Shown in pieces: positions 43,960-53,095 of a DNA stretch of 64,000 nucleotides; the first letter of the stretch is position 1, and every line of letters begins with the position of its first letter. The translations under genes and the position numbers were made by a program. The notes under the pieces were generated by a model. The model worked only from the letters and a program-made list of their open reading frames with translations. It was not told the origin of the DNA and made no database searches. Source of the stretch: Rhizobium sp. NLR16a. Its GTDB lineage: Bacteria > Pseudomonadota > Alphaproteobacteria > Rhizobiales > Rhizobiaceae. The stretch lies in the NCBI RefSeq assembly GCF_017948245.1, contig NZ_CP072870.1, forward strand, positions 62,001-126,000. Reading direction: 5' to 3'.

Positions 43960-44820
43960 ATGGCCGAGACACTGCTGAAACCGCTGAAGGCCGGGCTGAT
44001 CGGCTCCGGCATCCAGGCCTCGCTGACGCCTGCCATGCATATGGAGGAAGGTGCGGCCCAGGGGCTGGATTACGATTATGAGCTGATCGATCTCATCAAG
44101 CTGAACGCCTCGCCGGCCGATCTTCCGCGGCTGGTCGCGGATGCCGAAGCGCGCGGCCTTGCCGGCCTCAATATCACCCATCCCTGCAAGCAGCTCGTCA
44201 TTGCGCTGCTCGACGAACTGTCGCCGGAAGCCCGGGCGCTCGGCGCCGTCAATACCGTCGTCCTGAAGGACAACAGGCGCTTCGGGCATAATACCGACTG
44301 GTGGGGCTTCGCCGAGAGTTTCCGGCGCGGACTGCCGCAGGCCGATCTTTCCTCGGCCGTGCAGCTCGGAGCAGGCGGAGCGGGTGTCGCAACCGCCTAT
44401 GCGATCCTGACGCTCGGCCTGAATAGACTGACGGTCTTCGATCGCGAGCATGAGCGCGCCGTCGATCTGGCGGAAACGATGTCCCCGCTCTTTCCCGATG
44501 CGTCGATCACCGCCGGCGGCGACCTCGAGGCAGCGATGAAGGCGGCATCCGGCCTCATCCACGCGACGCCGACCGGCATGGCCAAATATCCCGGCACGCC
44601 GCTTCCGCCCGAACTCCTGGAAAGGCGGCATTGGGTTGCCGAAATCGTCTACTTCCCCCTGGAGACAGAGCTATTACGGCAAGCGAGGCAGCGCGGCTGC
44701 CGGACGCTTGATGGCGGCGGCATGGCGGTCTTTCAGGCGGTCGGCGCCTTTCGCGTGATTACCGGCAGGGAGCCGAATGCCGGTCGCATGCTTGCGCATT
44801 TCAAGACCATGACGACTTAA
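43960..44820 (+). CDS. Shikimate/quinate dehydrogenase (AroE/YdiB family)
   Basis: A 286-residue dehydrogenase. SLTPAMHMEE, NITHPCKQ (catalytic Lys), the substrate block NTDWWGF and the cofactor loop GAGGAGVA are conserved. In this catabolic context it should oxidise quinate or shikimate to the 3-dehydro compound rather than serve biosynthesis. It lies between the TRAP binding protein and the dehydroshikimate dehydratase gene, 63 and 22 bp away. Confidence 0.9.
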   Translation: MAETLLKPLKAGLIGSGIQASLTPAMHMEEGAAQGLDYDYELIDLIKLNASPADLPRLVADAEARGLAGLNITHPCKQLVIALLDELSPEARALGAVNTVVLKDNRRFGHNTDWWGFAESFRRGLPQADLSSAVQLGAGGAGVATAYAILTLGLNRLTVFDREHERAVDLAETMSPLFPDASITAGGDLEAAMKAASGLIHATPTGMAKYPGTPLPPELLERRHWVAEIVYFPLETELLRQARQRGCRTLDGGGMAVFQAVGAFRVITGREPNAGRMLAHFKTMTT

Positions 44821-44842
44821 CGCTCTCGCAAGGACCACTGCG

Positions 44843-46732
44843 ATGAAGACATCGATTGCGACTGTTTCGCTGAGCGGCGACCTCCGCGACAAGCTGGAGG
44901 CGATCGCCAAGGCCGGTTTCGACGGGGTGGAGATCTTCGAGAATGATTTCCTGATTTTCGACGAAAGCCCGAAGGAGGTCGGCCGGATGGTGCGCGATCT
45001 CGGCATGGAGATCACGCTCTTTCAGCCGTTTCGTGATTTCGAAGGCATGCCGGAGCCGCTGCGCAGCCGCACCTTCGACCGGGCGGAGCGCAAGTTCGAC
45101 CTCATGCAGGAAATGGGCACCGATCTCGTGCTGGTCTGCTCCAACGTCTCGCCGGCATCACTCGGCGGTCTCGACCGGGCCGCGGCGGATTTTCGTGAAC
45201 TCGGCGAGCGCGCCGCCAAACGCGGCCTGCGCGTCGGCTATGAGGCGCTCGCCTGGGGCCGCCACATCCACGACCATCGCGATGCCTGGGAGATCGTCCG
45301 GCGGGCCGATCATCCCAATATCGGCCTGATCCTCGACAGCTTTCATACCCTCTCGCGCAAGATCGACGTCAATTCGATCCGGTCGATCCCGAAGGAAAAG
45401 ATCTTCATCATCCAGCTTGCCGATGCGCCGCTGATCGACATGGACCTGCTCTATTGGAGCCGGCATTTCCGCAACATGCCGGGTGAAGGCGACCTGCCGG
45501 TGCTCGACTTCATGAAGGCTGTGGCGGCAACCGGCTATGACGGCTATCTCTCGCTGGAGATCTTCAACGACCAGTTCCGCGGCGGTTCGCCGAACGCGAT
45601 TGCCGTCGACGGCCGCCGCTCGCTGCTCTACCTCGGCGACCAGGTGAAGCGCCAGCAGCCGGAGAGCGCACTGCTGGTGCCTTCAATGCCGCCGCGCGCT
45701 GCCGTCGAGGGCGTCGCTTTCGTCGAGTTCACCGCCGACGAGGACGAGGCGCGGGAACTCGAGGCGCTGTTTGCAAGCCTTGGTTTCCGGCAGGCGGCGA
45801 GACACAAGACCAAGCGAGTGGCGGTTTTCCGCCAGGGTGCCATCAATCTCGTGATCAACACCGAGCCAAAGGGCTTTGCCAGCGCCTCCTACGCCGTCCA
45901 CGGGACTTCCGCCTACGCCGCGGGCTTGATGGTCGACGATGCCAAGGCAGCCTTGCAGCGCGCGCTCGCACTTGGCGCCGAACGGTTCGAACAATCGCTG
46001 GATACAGGCGAGATCGAAATGCCGGCGGTGCGCGGCGTGGGTGGCGGCGTCCTCTATTTCCTCGACCGCAAGACCGAGCTTGGCCGCATTTGGGAGATCG
46101 AATTCGATGCGGTCGAGGATGATGCCGCTCCGCAGCCGGCGGGGCTGCAATCGATCGATCATATGGCGCAGACGATGAAATATGAGGAACTGCTGACCTG
46201 GCTGCTGTTCTACACCTCGCTCGTCGAGGCTGAGAAGACACCGATGGTCGATATCGTCGATCCCTCCGGCATCGTCCGCAGTCAGGTGGTGGAGAACAGC
46301 GAAGGATCTTTGCGCATCACCATGAACGGGGCGGAAAACCGCAACACGCTCGCCGGCCGCTTCATCGCCGAGACCTTCGGCTCCGGCATCCAGCATCTTG
46401 CCTTCAGGACCGACGACATCTTCGCCACTGCCGCTGCCCTTGCCGGCAACGGCTTCGTTGCGCTGGCGATTTCGCCGAACTATTATGACGATCTCGAAGC
46501 GCGCTTCGGCCTCGACGCCGAATTTGCCGATCGCCTCAAGGCCAACAACATCCTCTACGACCGCGATGACGCCGGCGAATATTTTCAGCTCTATAGCCCC
46601 ACCTATGGCGAGGGCCTGTTTTTCGAGATCGTCGAGCGGCGCGGTTATCGTGGTTATGGCGCTGCGAACGCCATTTTCAGAATTGCGGCGCTGAGGAAAC
46701 ATCTGAGACCGGCAGGCCTGCCCCGCACCTGA
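44843..46732 (+). CDS. quiC: 3-dehydroshikimate dehydratase, HPPD-like fusion (QuiC type)
   Basis: A 629-residue two-part protein. The N-terminal TIM barrel (about 1-265) carries Glu134, Asp165, Gln191 and Glu239, the metal ligands known for QuiC-type dehydratases. The C-terminal half has a VOC/4-hydroxyphenylpyruvate dioxygenase-like fold with SIDHMAQTM (His), IQHLAFRTDD (His) and LFFEIVERRGYRGYG (Glu). The barrel converts 3-dehydroshikimate to protocatechuate; the reaction of the second half is uncertain. It is the last gene of the operon. Confidence 0.9.
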   Translation: MKTSIATVSLSGDLRDKLEAIAKAGFDGVEIFENDFLIFDESPKEVGRMVRDLGMEITLFQPFRDFEGMPEPLRSRTFDRAERKFDLMQEMGTDLVLVCSNVSPASLGGLDRAAADFRELGERAAKRGLRVGYEALAWGRHIHDHRDAWEIVRRADHPNIGLILDSFHTLSRKIDVNSIRSIPKEKIFIIQLADAPLIDMDLLYWSRHFRNMPGEGDLPVLDFMKAVAATGYDGYLSLEIFNDQFRGGSPNAIAVDGRRSLLYLGDQVKRQQPESALLVPSMPPRAAVEGVAFVEFTADEDEARELEALFASLGFRQAARHKTKRVAVFRQGAINLVINTEPKGFASASYAVHGTSAYAAGLMVDDAKAALQRALALGAERFEQSLDTGEIEMPAVRGVGGGVLYFLDRKTELGRIWEIEFDAVEDDAAPQPAGLQSIDHMAQTMKYEELLTWLLFYTSLVEAEKTPMVDIVDPSGIVRSQVVENSEGSLRITMNGAENRNTLAGRFIAETFGSGIQHLAFRTDDIFATAAALAGNGFVALAISPNYYDDLEARFGLDAEFADRLKANNILYDRDDAGEYFQLYSPTYGEGLFFEIVERRGYRGYGAANAIFRIAALRKHLRPAGLPRT

Positions 46733-46739
46733 GAGGCCA

Positions 46740-47771
46740 TCAGGCTGAAGCCCGCAGCATCAGTTCGGCATTGAGAAGAATGCGGCCCGCCGGTGCGGCA
46801 GGCCCCTCCCCCTCGCCGAGCCTGTCGAGCAGCAGTTCGATCGCCAGCCGGCCGATCTCGCTATAGTTCTGCGCGACCGTTGTGATCGGGGGGCAGGCGT
46901 ATCGGGACAGTGGATGGTCGTCGTGTCCGGCGACACGCAGGTCATGGTTGACGCCGTGGCCGACCTTGACGCCCAGCTGGTAAGCGGCGGCGATAACGCC
47001 GAAGGCGACGCGGTCGTTGGCGCAAAGCACGGTGCGCGTCGGGAAGCCCTGGCCCGACGTCAGGATGCGGGTCGCCTCCTCGAAGCCGAAGCGCTCGAAG
47101 TCCCAGCTCTTGCTGTCGGCAAGCTCGACAATGCTGGGCGCCATGCGGAACTGCTCCATCGCCTCCAGGTACGCCGTCTGGCGCGTCAGGGCGTTGGTGT
47201 TGACATGCGGCATGCCGAAATAACAGGGCGGCTCGCCCGAGCGGCAGAGATAGTCGACGATGAGGCTGAAACTCTGGCGATTGTTAGTGCCGACGAAAGA
47301 GGACGTCTCGTCGAGCGGCGAGTCCACATAGATGAGGGGCACGCTGCGGCCGAGTTCGTCGAGCGTCGCATGGTGGGATTCGACGCCGAGCGGCGCGATG
47401 ATCGCGCCGGCGACATTCATCGATTTCAGCGTCTTGATTGCCCGATCCTCCATCTCGGCCTTGCCGTCCGACGACAGGACGAAGGCGAGGAAGCCCGTCT
47501 CGTTGGCGATCATCTCGATGCGGCGGGTGAGCGCCATGTAAAAGGGATCGGTGGAATTGGGAATGATGACGCCGAGAATGTTGCTGCGCCGCCGGTTGAG
47601 ATTGACGGCAAACATATTGGGCCGGAACCCCGATTTCTTCAGGGCCTGTTCGATCGTTTCCCGGGTCTTCTGGCGCACAGACATCGGGTCGCTGAAATAT
47701 TTGGAGACGGTGGGACGCGACAGGCCGACGAACTCCGAAAAGTCCTCCATGGTTTTGATCGTCTTTGCCAC
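46740..47771 (-). CDS. LacI family transcriptional regulator
   Basis: A 343-residue LacI regulator from the GTG at 47771. The DNA-binding part is KTMEDFSEFVGLSRPTVSKYFSDP with a hinge FRPNMFAVNLNRRRS, followed by a sugar-binding core (LGVIIPNSTDPFYM). AGGAG lies 8 bp before this GTG; the ATG at 47789 would put that site inside the gene. It is followed upstream by a zinc dehydrogenase gene on the same strand and probably controls the polyol operon. Confidence 0.9.
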   Translation of the reverse strand: MAKTIKTMEDFSEFVGLSRPTVSKYFSDPMSVRQKTRETIEQALKKSGFRPNMFAVNLNRRRSNILGVIIPNSTDPFYMALTRRIEMIANETGFLAFVLSSDGKAEMEDRAIKTLKSMNVAGAIIAPLGVESHHATLDELGRSVPLIYVDSPLDETSSFVGTNNRQSFSLIVDYLCRSGEPPCYFGMPHVNTNALTRQTAYLEAMEQFRMAPSIVELADSKSWDFERFGFEEATRILTSGQGFPTRTVLCANDRVAFGVIAAAYQLGVKVGHGVNHDLRVAGHDDHPLSRYACPPITTVAQNYSEIGRLAIELLLDRLGEGEGPAAPAGRILLNAELMLRASA

Positions 47772-47875
47772 CACCTGATCTCCTGACATGGCGTTTCTGA
47801 CGGCTTTCTAGATGACTCATCGCCGAACGAAAAGCGGGTCCCTCGAGCCGCCGTGACGACGGCGATAGTTCAAGA

Positions 47876-48886
47876 TTAATCGATGGAGAAGTGTACCTTC
47901 ATCGTTGCCGGATCGACGGACTTCCTGGTGATGAAAGGCAACACCTCGCCGAGCGGCAGGCGATGGGAAACCAGCGCAGCCATCGCGCCCTCGTCCCGTT
48001 TGAGGATGGCAAGCGCCTCGGAAATGTTGCGGTTCAGCGAATGGGACCCGGCAAAACGGATCTGGCGGCGGAAGATCTCGAAGGGGGCGATGGAAACGCG
48101 CTGGTCGGGCGCACAGACGCCGAAGACGAGGATCGTGCCGCCATCGGCGGTAAAATCGATCATGCCTTCGACGACTCGGGCGATCCCGGTCGCGTCGGCG
48201 ACGAAATCGAAGGCCCGGCGGCGGTCCGCGAGCGCCTGGGAACCCGAGACGGCTATCCCCAGCCCCAGCTTTTCGGCAAAGGCGAGACGTCCCTCGTTGA
48301 TATCGGCGACCGTCACCGACGAGACGTCCTCGGCCTTCAGGGAAAGCGCGAGCAGCAGCCCGATCGGTCCGGCGCCGAAGACCAGAGCCGTTTCCGTTCC
48401 TGTCGGCCCCGCCCGCAGGCCGGCGCTGTTAAGGCCGTTCAAGACGCAGGCGAGCGGCTCGGCGAGTGCGGCGAGGTTGAAATCGAGATCGCCGATCTCA
48501 TAGAGGTGATCGGTCCTGACCAGGCTGTATTCGGCGAAACCGCCGTTCTCCGTCACGCCGTAGGCCTTCAGGTCACGGCAGAGATTGGTCAGCCCCTTGC
48601 GGCAGGCCGGGCACTCTCCGCAAGGAAGATTGGGATCGACGACGACGCGGGCGCCGACGGCAAGGCCGCAGACATCGCCCGCGACGGCCTCGACCACGCC
48701 GGCATATTCATGGCAGGGAACCAGCGGGAAGCGGCCCGCGCCGTAACGACCGTGCAGGACGTCGATATCGGTATGGCAAAGGCCGGCCGCGCGCACGCGC
48801 ACCAGCGCATGGCCGGGCCTCAGTTCCGGCAACGGCAGCGCCTTGGTGACCGCGACGCCCTTTTCGGTATAGCAGATGGCTTCCAT
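47876..48886 (-). CDS. Zinc-dependent alcohol/polyol dehydrogenase (MDR family)
   Basis: A 336-residue medium-chain dehydrogenase. AAGLCHTDIDVLHG supplies the catalytic zinc Cys, PCHEYAGVV the His/Glu pair, and CGECPACRKGLTNLC the four structural-zinc cysteines; GAGPIG is the NAD loop. It lies between a polyol SDR gene and a LacI gene. In the Agrobacterium galactitol/altritol route an MDR enzyme acts as D-altritol 5-dehydrogenase, which is a plausible role here. Confidence 0.9.
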   Translation of the reverse strand: MEAICYTEKGVAVTKALPLPELRPGHALVRVRAAGLCHTDIDVLHGRYGAGRFPLVPCHEYAGVVEAVAGDVCGLAVGARVVVDPNLPCGECPACRKGLTNLCRDLKAYGVTENGGFAEYSLVRTDHLYEIGDLDFNLAALAEPLACVLNGLNSAGLRAGPTGTETALVFGAGPIGLLLALSLKAEDVSSVTVADINEGRLAFAEKLGLGIAVSGSQALADRRRAFDFVADATGIARVVEGMIDFTADGGTILVFGVCAPDQRVSIAPFEIFRRQIRFAGSHSLNRNISEALAILKRDEGAMAALVSHRLPLGEVLPFITRKSVDPATMKVHFSID

Positions 48887-48922
48887 TCCTCTGGCCCCTG
48901 GCTTGGGTGGCGGGTAGAGCGA

Positions 48923-49693
48923 TCAACTCATCCAGTTGCCGCCATCGACATTGTAGGTCTGGGCAAGAATGTAATCGCTGTCGGCGGAAGCCAGGAAGAC
49001 GGCCAGGCCTTTGATGTCGTCAGGTGTCGCGAAACGGCCGATCGGAACTGATTTGGCAACGGCGGCCTTCTTCTCGCCGGGCTTCAGGCCCTCCCACTTG
49101 GCGAAATGGGCATCGACGATATCCCAATGCTCGCCGTCAACGACGCCGGGTGCAATGGCATTGACGTTGATGCCGTATTTCACCAGCGCAAGTGCTGCCG
49201 ACTGCGTCGCCGAGATGATGGCGGCCTTAGAAGCGCAGTAAAGAAGCACGAGCGCCTCGCCGCGACGGCCGGCCTGGCTCGCCATGTTGATGATCTTGCC
49301 GCCCCTGCCCCGCTTGATCATGACGTTCGAGACGGCCTTCATCATGAAGAGCGGTCCCTTCAGATTGACGGAGAAGACACGGTCATAACTTTCCTCACTG
49401 ATCTCGTTCACGGGCGCCATGTCGAAGATGGCGGCGTTGTTGATCAGGATGTCGATGCCGTCGAACTCCGCATCGATCGTCTCGACGAGGGTCTCGATCG
49501 CATTGAGGTCTGTAACGTCAAGCTGCATCGCCTTGGTTGCAGGGCCGATCGCCGCGGCGGATCTCGTCGCCCGATCAATGTCGATATCGGCGATGATGAC
49601 TTTGGCACCCTCCTTGACGAAGGCTTCGGCGAAGCCCAGTCCGATACCGCGGGCCCCGCCGGTAATCAGGGCGATTTTGTCTTTCAGGCGCAT
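48923..49693 (-). CDS. Polyol SDR dehydrogenase (SmoS/galactitol 2-dehydrogenase-like)
   Basis: A 256-residue classical SDR. TGGARGIG near residue 12, NNAA, and catalytic Tyr-Cys-Ala-Ser-Lys with an upstream Ser are present; the end DSDYILAQTYNVDGGNWMS matches sorbitol/galactitol dehydrogenases of the SmoS group. The ATG at 49693 has GGAG 6 bp upstream, and three in-frame ATGs lie just before it. It is the first gene of the minus-strand operon; a perfect 21-bp palindrome lies 18 bp upstream. Confidence 0.88.
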   Translation of the reverse strand: MRLKDKIALITGGARGIGLGFAEAFVKEGAKVIIADIDIDRATRSAAAIGPATKAMQLDVTDLNAIETLVETIDAEFDGIDILINNAAIFDMAPVNEISEESYDRVFSVNLKGPLFMMKAVSNVMIKRGRGGKIINMASQAGRRGEALVLLYCASKAAIISATQSAALALVKYGINVNAIAPGVVDGEHWDIVDAHFAKWEGLKPGEKKAAVAKSVPIGRFATPDDIKGLAVFLASADSDYILAQTYNVDGGNWMS

Positions 49694-49711
49694 TTCCATC
49701 TCCATTGAGGC

Positions 49712-49732
49712 ACGCATGATATTATCATGCGT
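49712..49732. promoter_or_regulatory. Perfect 21-bp palindromic operator
   Basis: Arms ACGCATGATA and TATCATGCGT flank one central base, with no mismatch. It stands 18 bp before the polyol SDR start and 234 bp before the divergent kinase. The LacI regulator of the same cluster is the most likely binder. Confidence 0.7.
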
Positions 49733-49966
49733 AAACTTTGTATCCGCTTGTCCATGTCTGCTGTCAACCGTGTTCAAGAGATTTCAAGTCCAAATGCGGC
49801 ACCAACTGTCATTTTGCTTTATATGACAGGCCCTGATTTAGTTTCTGCGACGCAATATAATTGTTGTCGCGAGGCAAGTATTTCTTGACTGCTGTGGTAG
49901 GGCGCGATAGGCCGAATGGCGCGTACAAAGACGCGGCATTGATCCGCGGAGTGAAGGAGATTGCGG

Positions 49967-50950
49967 ATGCCCTCACGTCCCAGGACAGTTGCGCCAGAGA
50001 CGCTCGGGCCGACGATCACGATCGGCGAAATTCTGGTGGAGATCATGGCGACCACCGTCGGTGCCGGCTTCCTGGAGCCGCAATCCCTGACGGGGCCCTA
50101 TCCAAGCGGCGCGCCGGCCATTTTCATTGATCAGGTTGCGCGTTTGGACGGTGCCGCCGGCATCATCGCCAGCGTCGGCAATGACGATTTCGGGCGGCTG
50201 AATGTCGAGCGTCTGCGGCGGGACGGCGTCGACGTCTCCGCTATTGCCATCAGCGCCGACTGGCCGACGGGCAGCGCTTTCGTCCGCTACCGGCAGGACG
50301 GCGCCCGCGATTTCGTCTTCAACATCGCCAGATCCGCCGCCGGTCAGATCGCCCTGACGCCGGCCGCCGAGACGCTCGTTCAGCGGGCCGGCCATGTGCA
50401 TGTCATGGGAACGGCTCTTTCCATCCCCGGTGCCCGAGAGGTGGTTCTTTACGCCATTGAGACGGTGCGCGCTCGCGGCGGGTCGGTTTCCCTCGACCCC
50501 AATCTCCGTAAGGAACTGCTGACGGATGGCGACGCGCTGAAAAGCTTCGACAAGGTGCTTGCAGCGGCTGACCTATTACTGCCATCAGGCGACGAGCTTT
50601 TCACCGCCGCTGGAATAACCGACGAGGCCTCGGCTGTCGCAAGGCTGCTGGAGCGGGGTATCGGCGAAATCGTCCTGAAGCGGGGCGAGCAAGGTGCATC
50701 CTTCTTCACCCACGACCTCGCGCGCGTTGATTGCGCCGCCTTCGCTGTCGACGAGATCGATCCGACCGGTGCGGGCGACTGCTTCGGCGCAACCTATCTC
50801 ACCTGCCGCCGCAAAGGCATGGCCCCCGGGGCCGCCCTTCTCCATGCCAACGCGGCCGGTGCTCGCAACGTGACCCGGCTCGGCCCGATGGAAGGCGTCT
50901 CGACCCTTGCCGAACTCACGGCTTTTATCGCCGAAACCCCGAGGAGATAG
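49967..50950 (+). CDS. PfkB family sugar kinase (tagatose kinase-like)
   Basis: A 327-residue PfkB/ribokinase-type kinase. The N-terminal [23 protein letters not shown] and the C-terminal [11 protein letters not shown] (catalytic Asp, anion hole) are conserved. The ATG at 49967 follows AAGGAGA by 6 bp. The GatZ-like gene begins 3 bp after the stop. It likely phosphorylates a ketohexose such as D-tagatose made by the dehydrogenases of the divergent operon. Confidence 0.9.
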   Translation: MPSRPRTVAPETLGPTITIGEILVEIMATTVGAGFLEPQSLTGPYPSGAPAIFIDQVARLDGAAGIIASVGNDDFGRLNVERLRRDGVDVSAIAISADWPTGSAFVRYRQDGARDFVFNIARSAAGQIALTPAAETLVQRAGHVHVMGTALSIPGAREVVLYAIETVRARGGSVSLDPNLRKELLTDGDALKSFDKVLAAADLLLPSGDELFTAAGITDEASAVARLLERGIGEIVLKRGEQGASFFTHDLARVDCAAFAVDEIDPTGAGDCFGATYLTCRRKGMAPGAALLHANAAGARNVTRLGPMEGVSTLAELTAFIAETPRR

Positions 50951-50953
50951 ACG

Positions 50954-52222
50954 ATGGACCGGATGTTGATCCGTCTTGCCGCCGCCCGGCGTGAAGGCAG
51001 ACCCTTCGGCATCACCTCTGTCTGTTCCGCCCATCCCGTCGTACTCAGGGCCGCCATCCGACGGGCGGTGCGCGATGGTATGCCGGTCCTGATCGAGGCG
51101 ACCTGCAATCAGGTCAACCATCTCGGCGGCTATACCGGGATGACACCGGAAGACTTCATCCGCTTTGCCGAGCGCATCGCTACCGAGGAAGGGCTCGACC
51201 GTCCGCAGATGATCTTCGGGGGCGATCACCTCGGTCCCAATCCATGGCGCAAGGAGAGGCCGGAAGCAGCGCTCGCGAAGGCCGAGGCCATGATCGAAGC
51301 CTACGTCCGAGCGGGATTCAGCAAGATCCATCTCGATGCCTCGATGGGCTGCGCCGGCGAGCCGGCCGCACTCGACGACCGGACGATCGCCGAGCGCGCC
51401 GCACGATTGGCGCAGGTGAGCGAAAGGACGGCGAAGGCGGTCGGCGCGCCGCTGCCGCTTTATATTCTCGGCACCGAAGTTCCGGTGCCGGGCGGCGCCG
51501 ACCATGCGCTGGAAGAACTTCGGCCGACCGCGCCGGAGGCCGCCCGCGCAACGATCGCCATTCATCGCGAGATCTTTTCGCGCGCGGGATTGGAAGACGC
51601 CTTTTCCCGCGTCATCGCCTTCGTCGTCCAGCCGGGCGTCGAATTCGGCAGCGAGAACGTGATCGGCTACAGACCCGAGCTCGCGACTGAATTGACCGCC
51701 CTTCTCGACGAGGAACCGCAATTTGTCTTTGAAGCGCATTCCACGGATTATCAGACGCGCGATGCGCTGACGCGGCTGGTAAAGGACGGCTTTCCGATCC
51801 TGAAGGTCGGCCCGGGCCTGACCTTTGCGTTGCGTGAGGCCGCCTATGCGCTCGATATGATCGCCTCAGAGATGGTTGCCGGTTATGGCGATAGACCGCT
51901 TATGGCCGCGATGGACGCGCTGATGCTGTCGGCACCGGGCGACTGGCAGGCCCATTATCACGGCGACGAGACGGCTTTGCGTCTGCAGCGGCACTACAGC
52001 TACAGCGATCGTATCCGCTATTACTGGAACAAGCCGGAGGCCGACCGGGCGTTCGAGAATCTGCTCAGCGTGCTGCGCGGAAAGACGATCCCGGAGACGC
52101 TACTGCATCAGTATCTGCCGCAGATTTCGGCGGCCGAAGCCGGCGATCCCGAGACCATGTTGATTACCGCAGTCGACAGTGTGCTGGCCGATTACCAGAG
52201 CGCTTGCGGCACGATGCCCTGA
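50954..52222 (+). CDS. GatZ/KbaZ family protein; probable D-tagatose-6-phosphate 4-epimerase
   Basis: A 422-residue protein of the GatZ/KbaZ family. LIEATCNQVNHLGGYTGM, MIFGGDHLGPNPW, KIHLDASMGCAG and FEAHSTDYQT are the conserved blocks. In enteric bacteria such proteins are non-catalytic partners of the class II aldolase KbaY/GatY. No such aldolase gene is near. In Agrobacterium a stand-alone member was shown to epimerise D-tagatose 6-phosphate to D-fructose 6-phosphate, which fits the neighbouring kinase. CGAGGAG stands before the ATG. Confidence 0.85.
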   Translation: MDRMLIRLAAARREGRPFGITSVCSAHPVVLRAAIRRAVRDGMPVLIEATCNQVNHLGGYTGMTPEDFIRFAERIATEEGLDRPQMIFGGDHLGPNPWRKERPEAALAKAEAMIEAYVRAGFSKIHLDASMGCAGEPAALDDRTIAERAARLAQVSERTAKAVGAPLPLYILGTEVPVPGGADHALEELRPTAPEAARATIAIHREIFSRAGLEDAFSRVIAFVVQPGVEFGSENVIGYRPELATELTALLDEEPQFVFEAHSTDYQTRDALTRLVKDGFPILKVGPGLTFALREAAYALDMIASEMVAGYGDRPLMAAMDALMLSAPGDWQAHYHGDETALRLQRHYSYSDRIRYYWNKPEADRAFENLLSVLRGKTIPETLLHQYLPQISAAEAGDPETMLITAVDSVLADYQSACGTMP

Positions 52223-52289
52223 ACTTTTCCGAGCAAAAAGGAGGACGCCTGGCTGCCGGGCCGCGAATCCGCCCTTCCCTCTCCGACGC

Positions 52290-53054
52290 TTACCGCGTCG
52301 TATAGCCACCATCGATGACCAGCACTTCGCCGGTGACATAGCTTGCGGCGGCCGAGCAGAGGAACAAGGCTGCACCCGCCACCTCCTCCGGCTGCCCGAC
52401 ACGGCCCATTGGCGTCATGCTGCGCCAGGTCGGGAACCAATCCGGATTGGCGATGCCGCCGCGCGACATATCGGTCTCGATATAGCCGGGAGCAATGGCA
52501 TTGACGCGGATGTTCTCGGCGGCGACTTCGCTTGCCAGGCTCTTCGTCATCATATGGACTGCCGCTTTGGAGGCGTTATAAGCGACCTGATTCTGCGGAA
52601 TGTTGGACACGATGCCGGAGATCGAGCCGATATTGAGGATGACGCCGCCGCCCTGGCGCCGCATCGGTGCAAGTGCTGCGCGGCAGGCGCGAAAAACGGC
52701 GTCGACATTGACAGTCATGATCTCGCGCCAGATGGCATCGGAGAATTCCCCACTGTCGCCATGAATGGCGATGCCGGCATTGTTGACGAGGATATCGAGC
52801 CGACCCGCCCGTGAGAGTATCTCGGCAATGAGCCTATCGGCAGCATGGTCTGTCATCATGTCGGCGACGACGAAATCGCGATCGACGCCGGCCTTGGCCA
52901 GCCGGTCTTCCGCCGCCGCGCTGCGGGTTCTCCCGCTGATGAAGACTTTGGCGCCCGCCTCGCCGAGTGCCTCGGCGATCGCCAGGCCGATGCCGCGCGT
53001 GCCGCCGGTCACAAGCGCCACCTGTCCGTTCAGGCGAAATCTGTCGAAGATCAT
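52290..53054 (-). CDS. SDR family oxidoreductase
   Basis: A 254-residue classical SDR with TGGTRGIG near residue 16, NNAG, IGSISGI (Ser), catalytic YNASKAA and the C-terminal YVTGEVLVIDGGY. It is the last gene of the minus-strand operon with an SDR and a ribose-type ABC transporter. It converges on the GatZ-like gene. A sugar, sugar acid or polyol substrate is likely. Confidence 0.88.
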   Translation of the reverse strand: MIFDRFRLNGQVALVTGGTRGIGLAIAEALGEAGAKVFISGRTRSAAAEDRLAKAGVDRDFVVADMMTDHAADRLIAEILSRAGRLDILVNNAGIAIHGDSGEFSDAIWREIMTVNVDAVFRACRAALAPMRRQGGGVILNIGSISGIVSNIPQNQVAYNASKAAVHMMTKSLASEVAAENIRVNAIAPGYIETDMSRGGIANPDWFPTWRSMTPMGRVGQPEEVAGAALFLCSAAASYVTGEVLVIDGGYTTR

Positions 53055-53095
53055 GGCCGTTTCCTTTCTGTGGCTATGGGGGCTGGCGCATCTGC

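Noticed and set aside
42862..44631. A 589-codon open frame on the minus strand opposite the TRAP binding protein and aroE-like genes
   Set aside because: It is antisense to two genes with clear motifs, signal peptide and ribosome binding sites; long shadow frames are common in GC-rich DNA and its protein has no recognisable domain.
50954..52222. Non-catalytic subunit of a tagatose-bisphosphate aldolase
   Set aside because: The required catalytic class II aldolase gene is absent from the cluster; the stand-alone epimerase role explains the context better.
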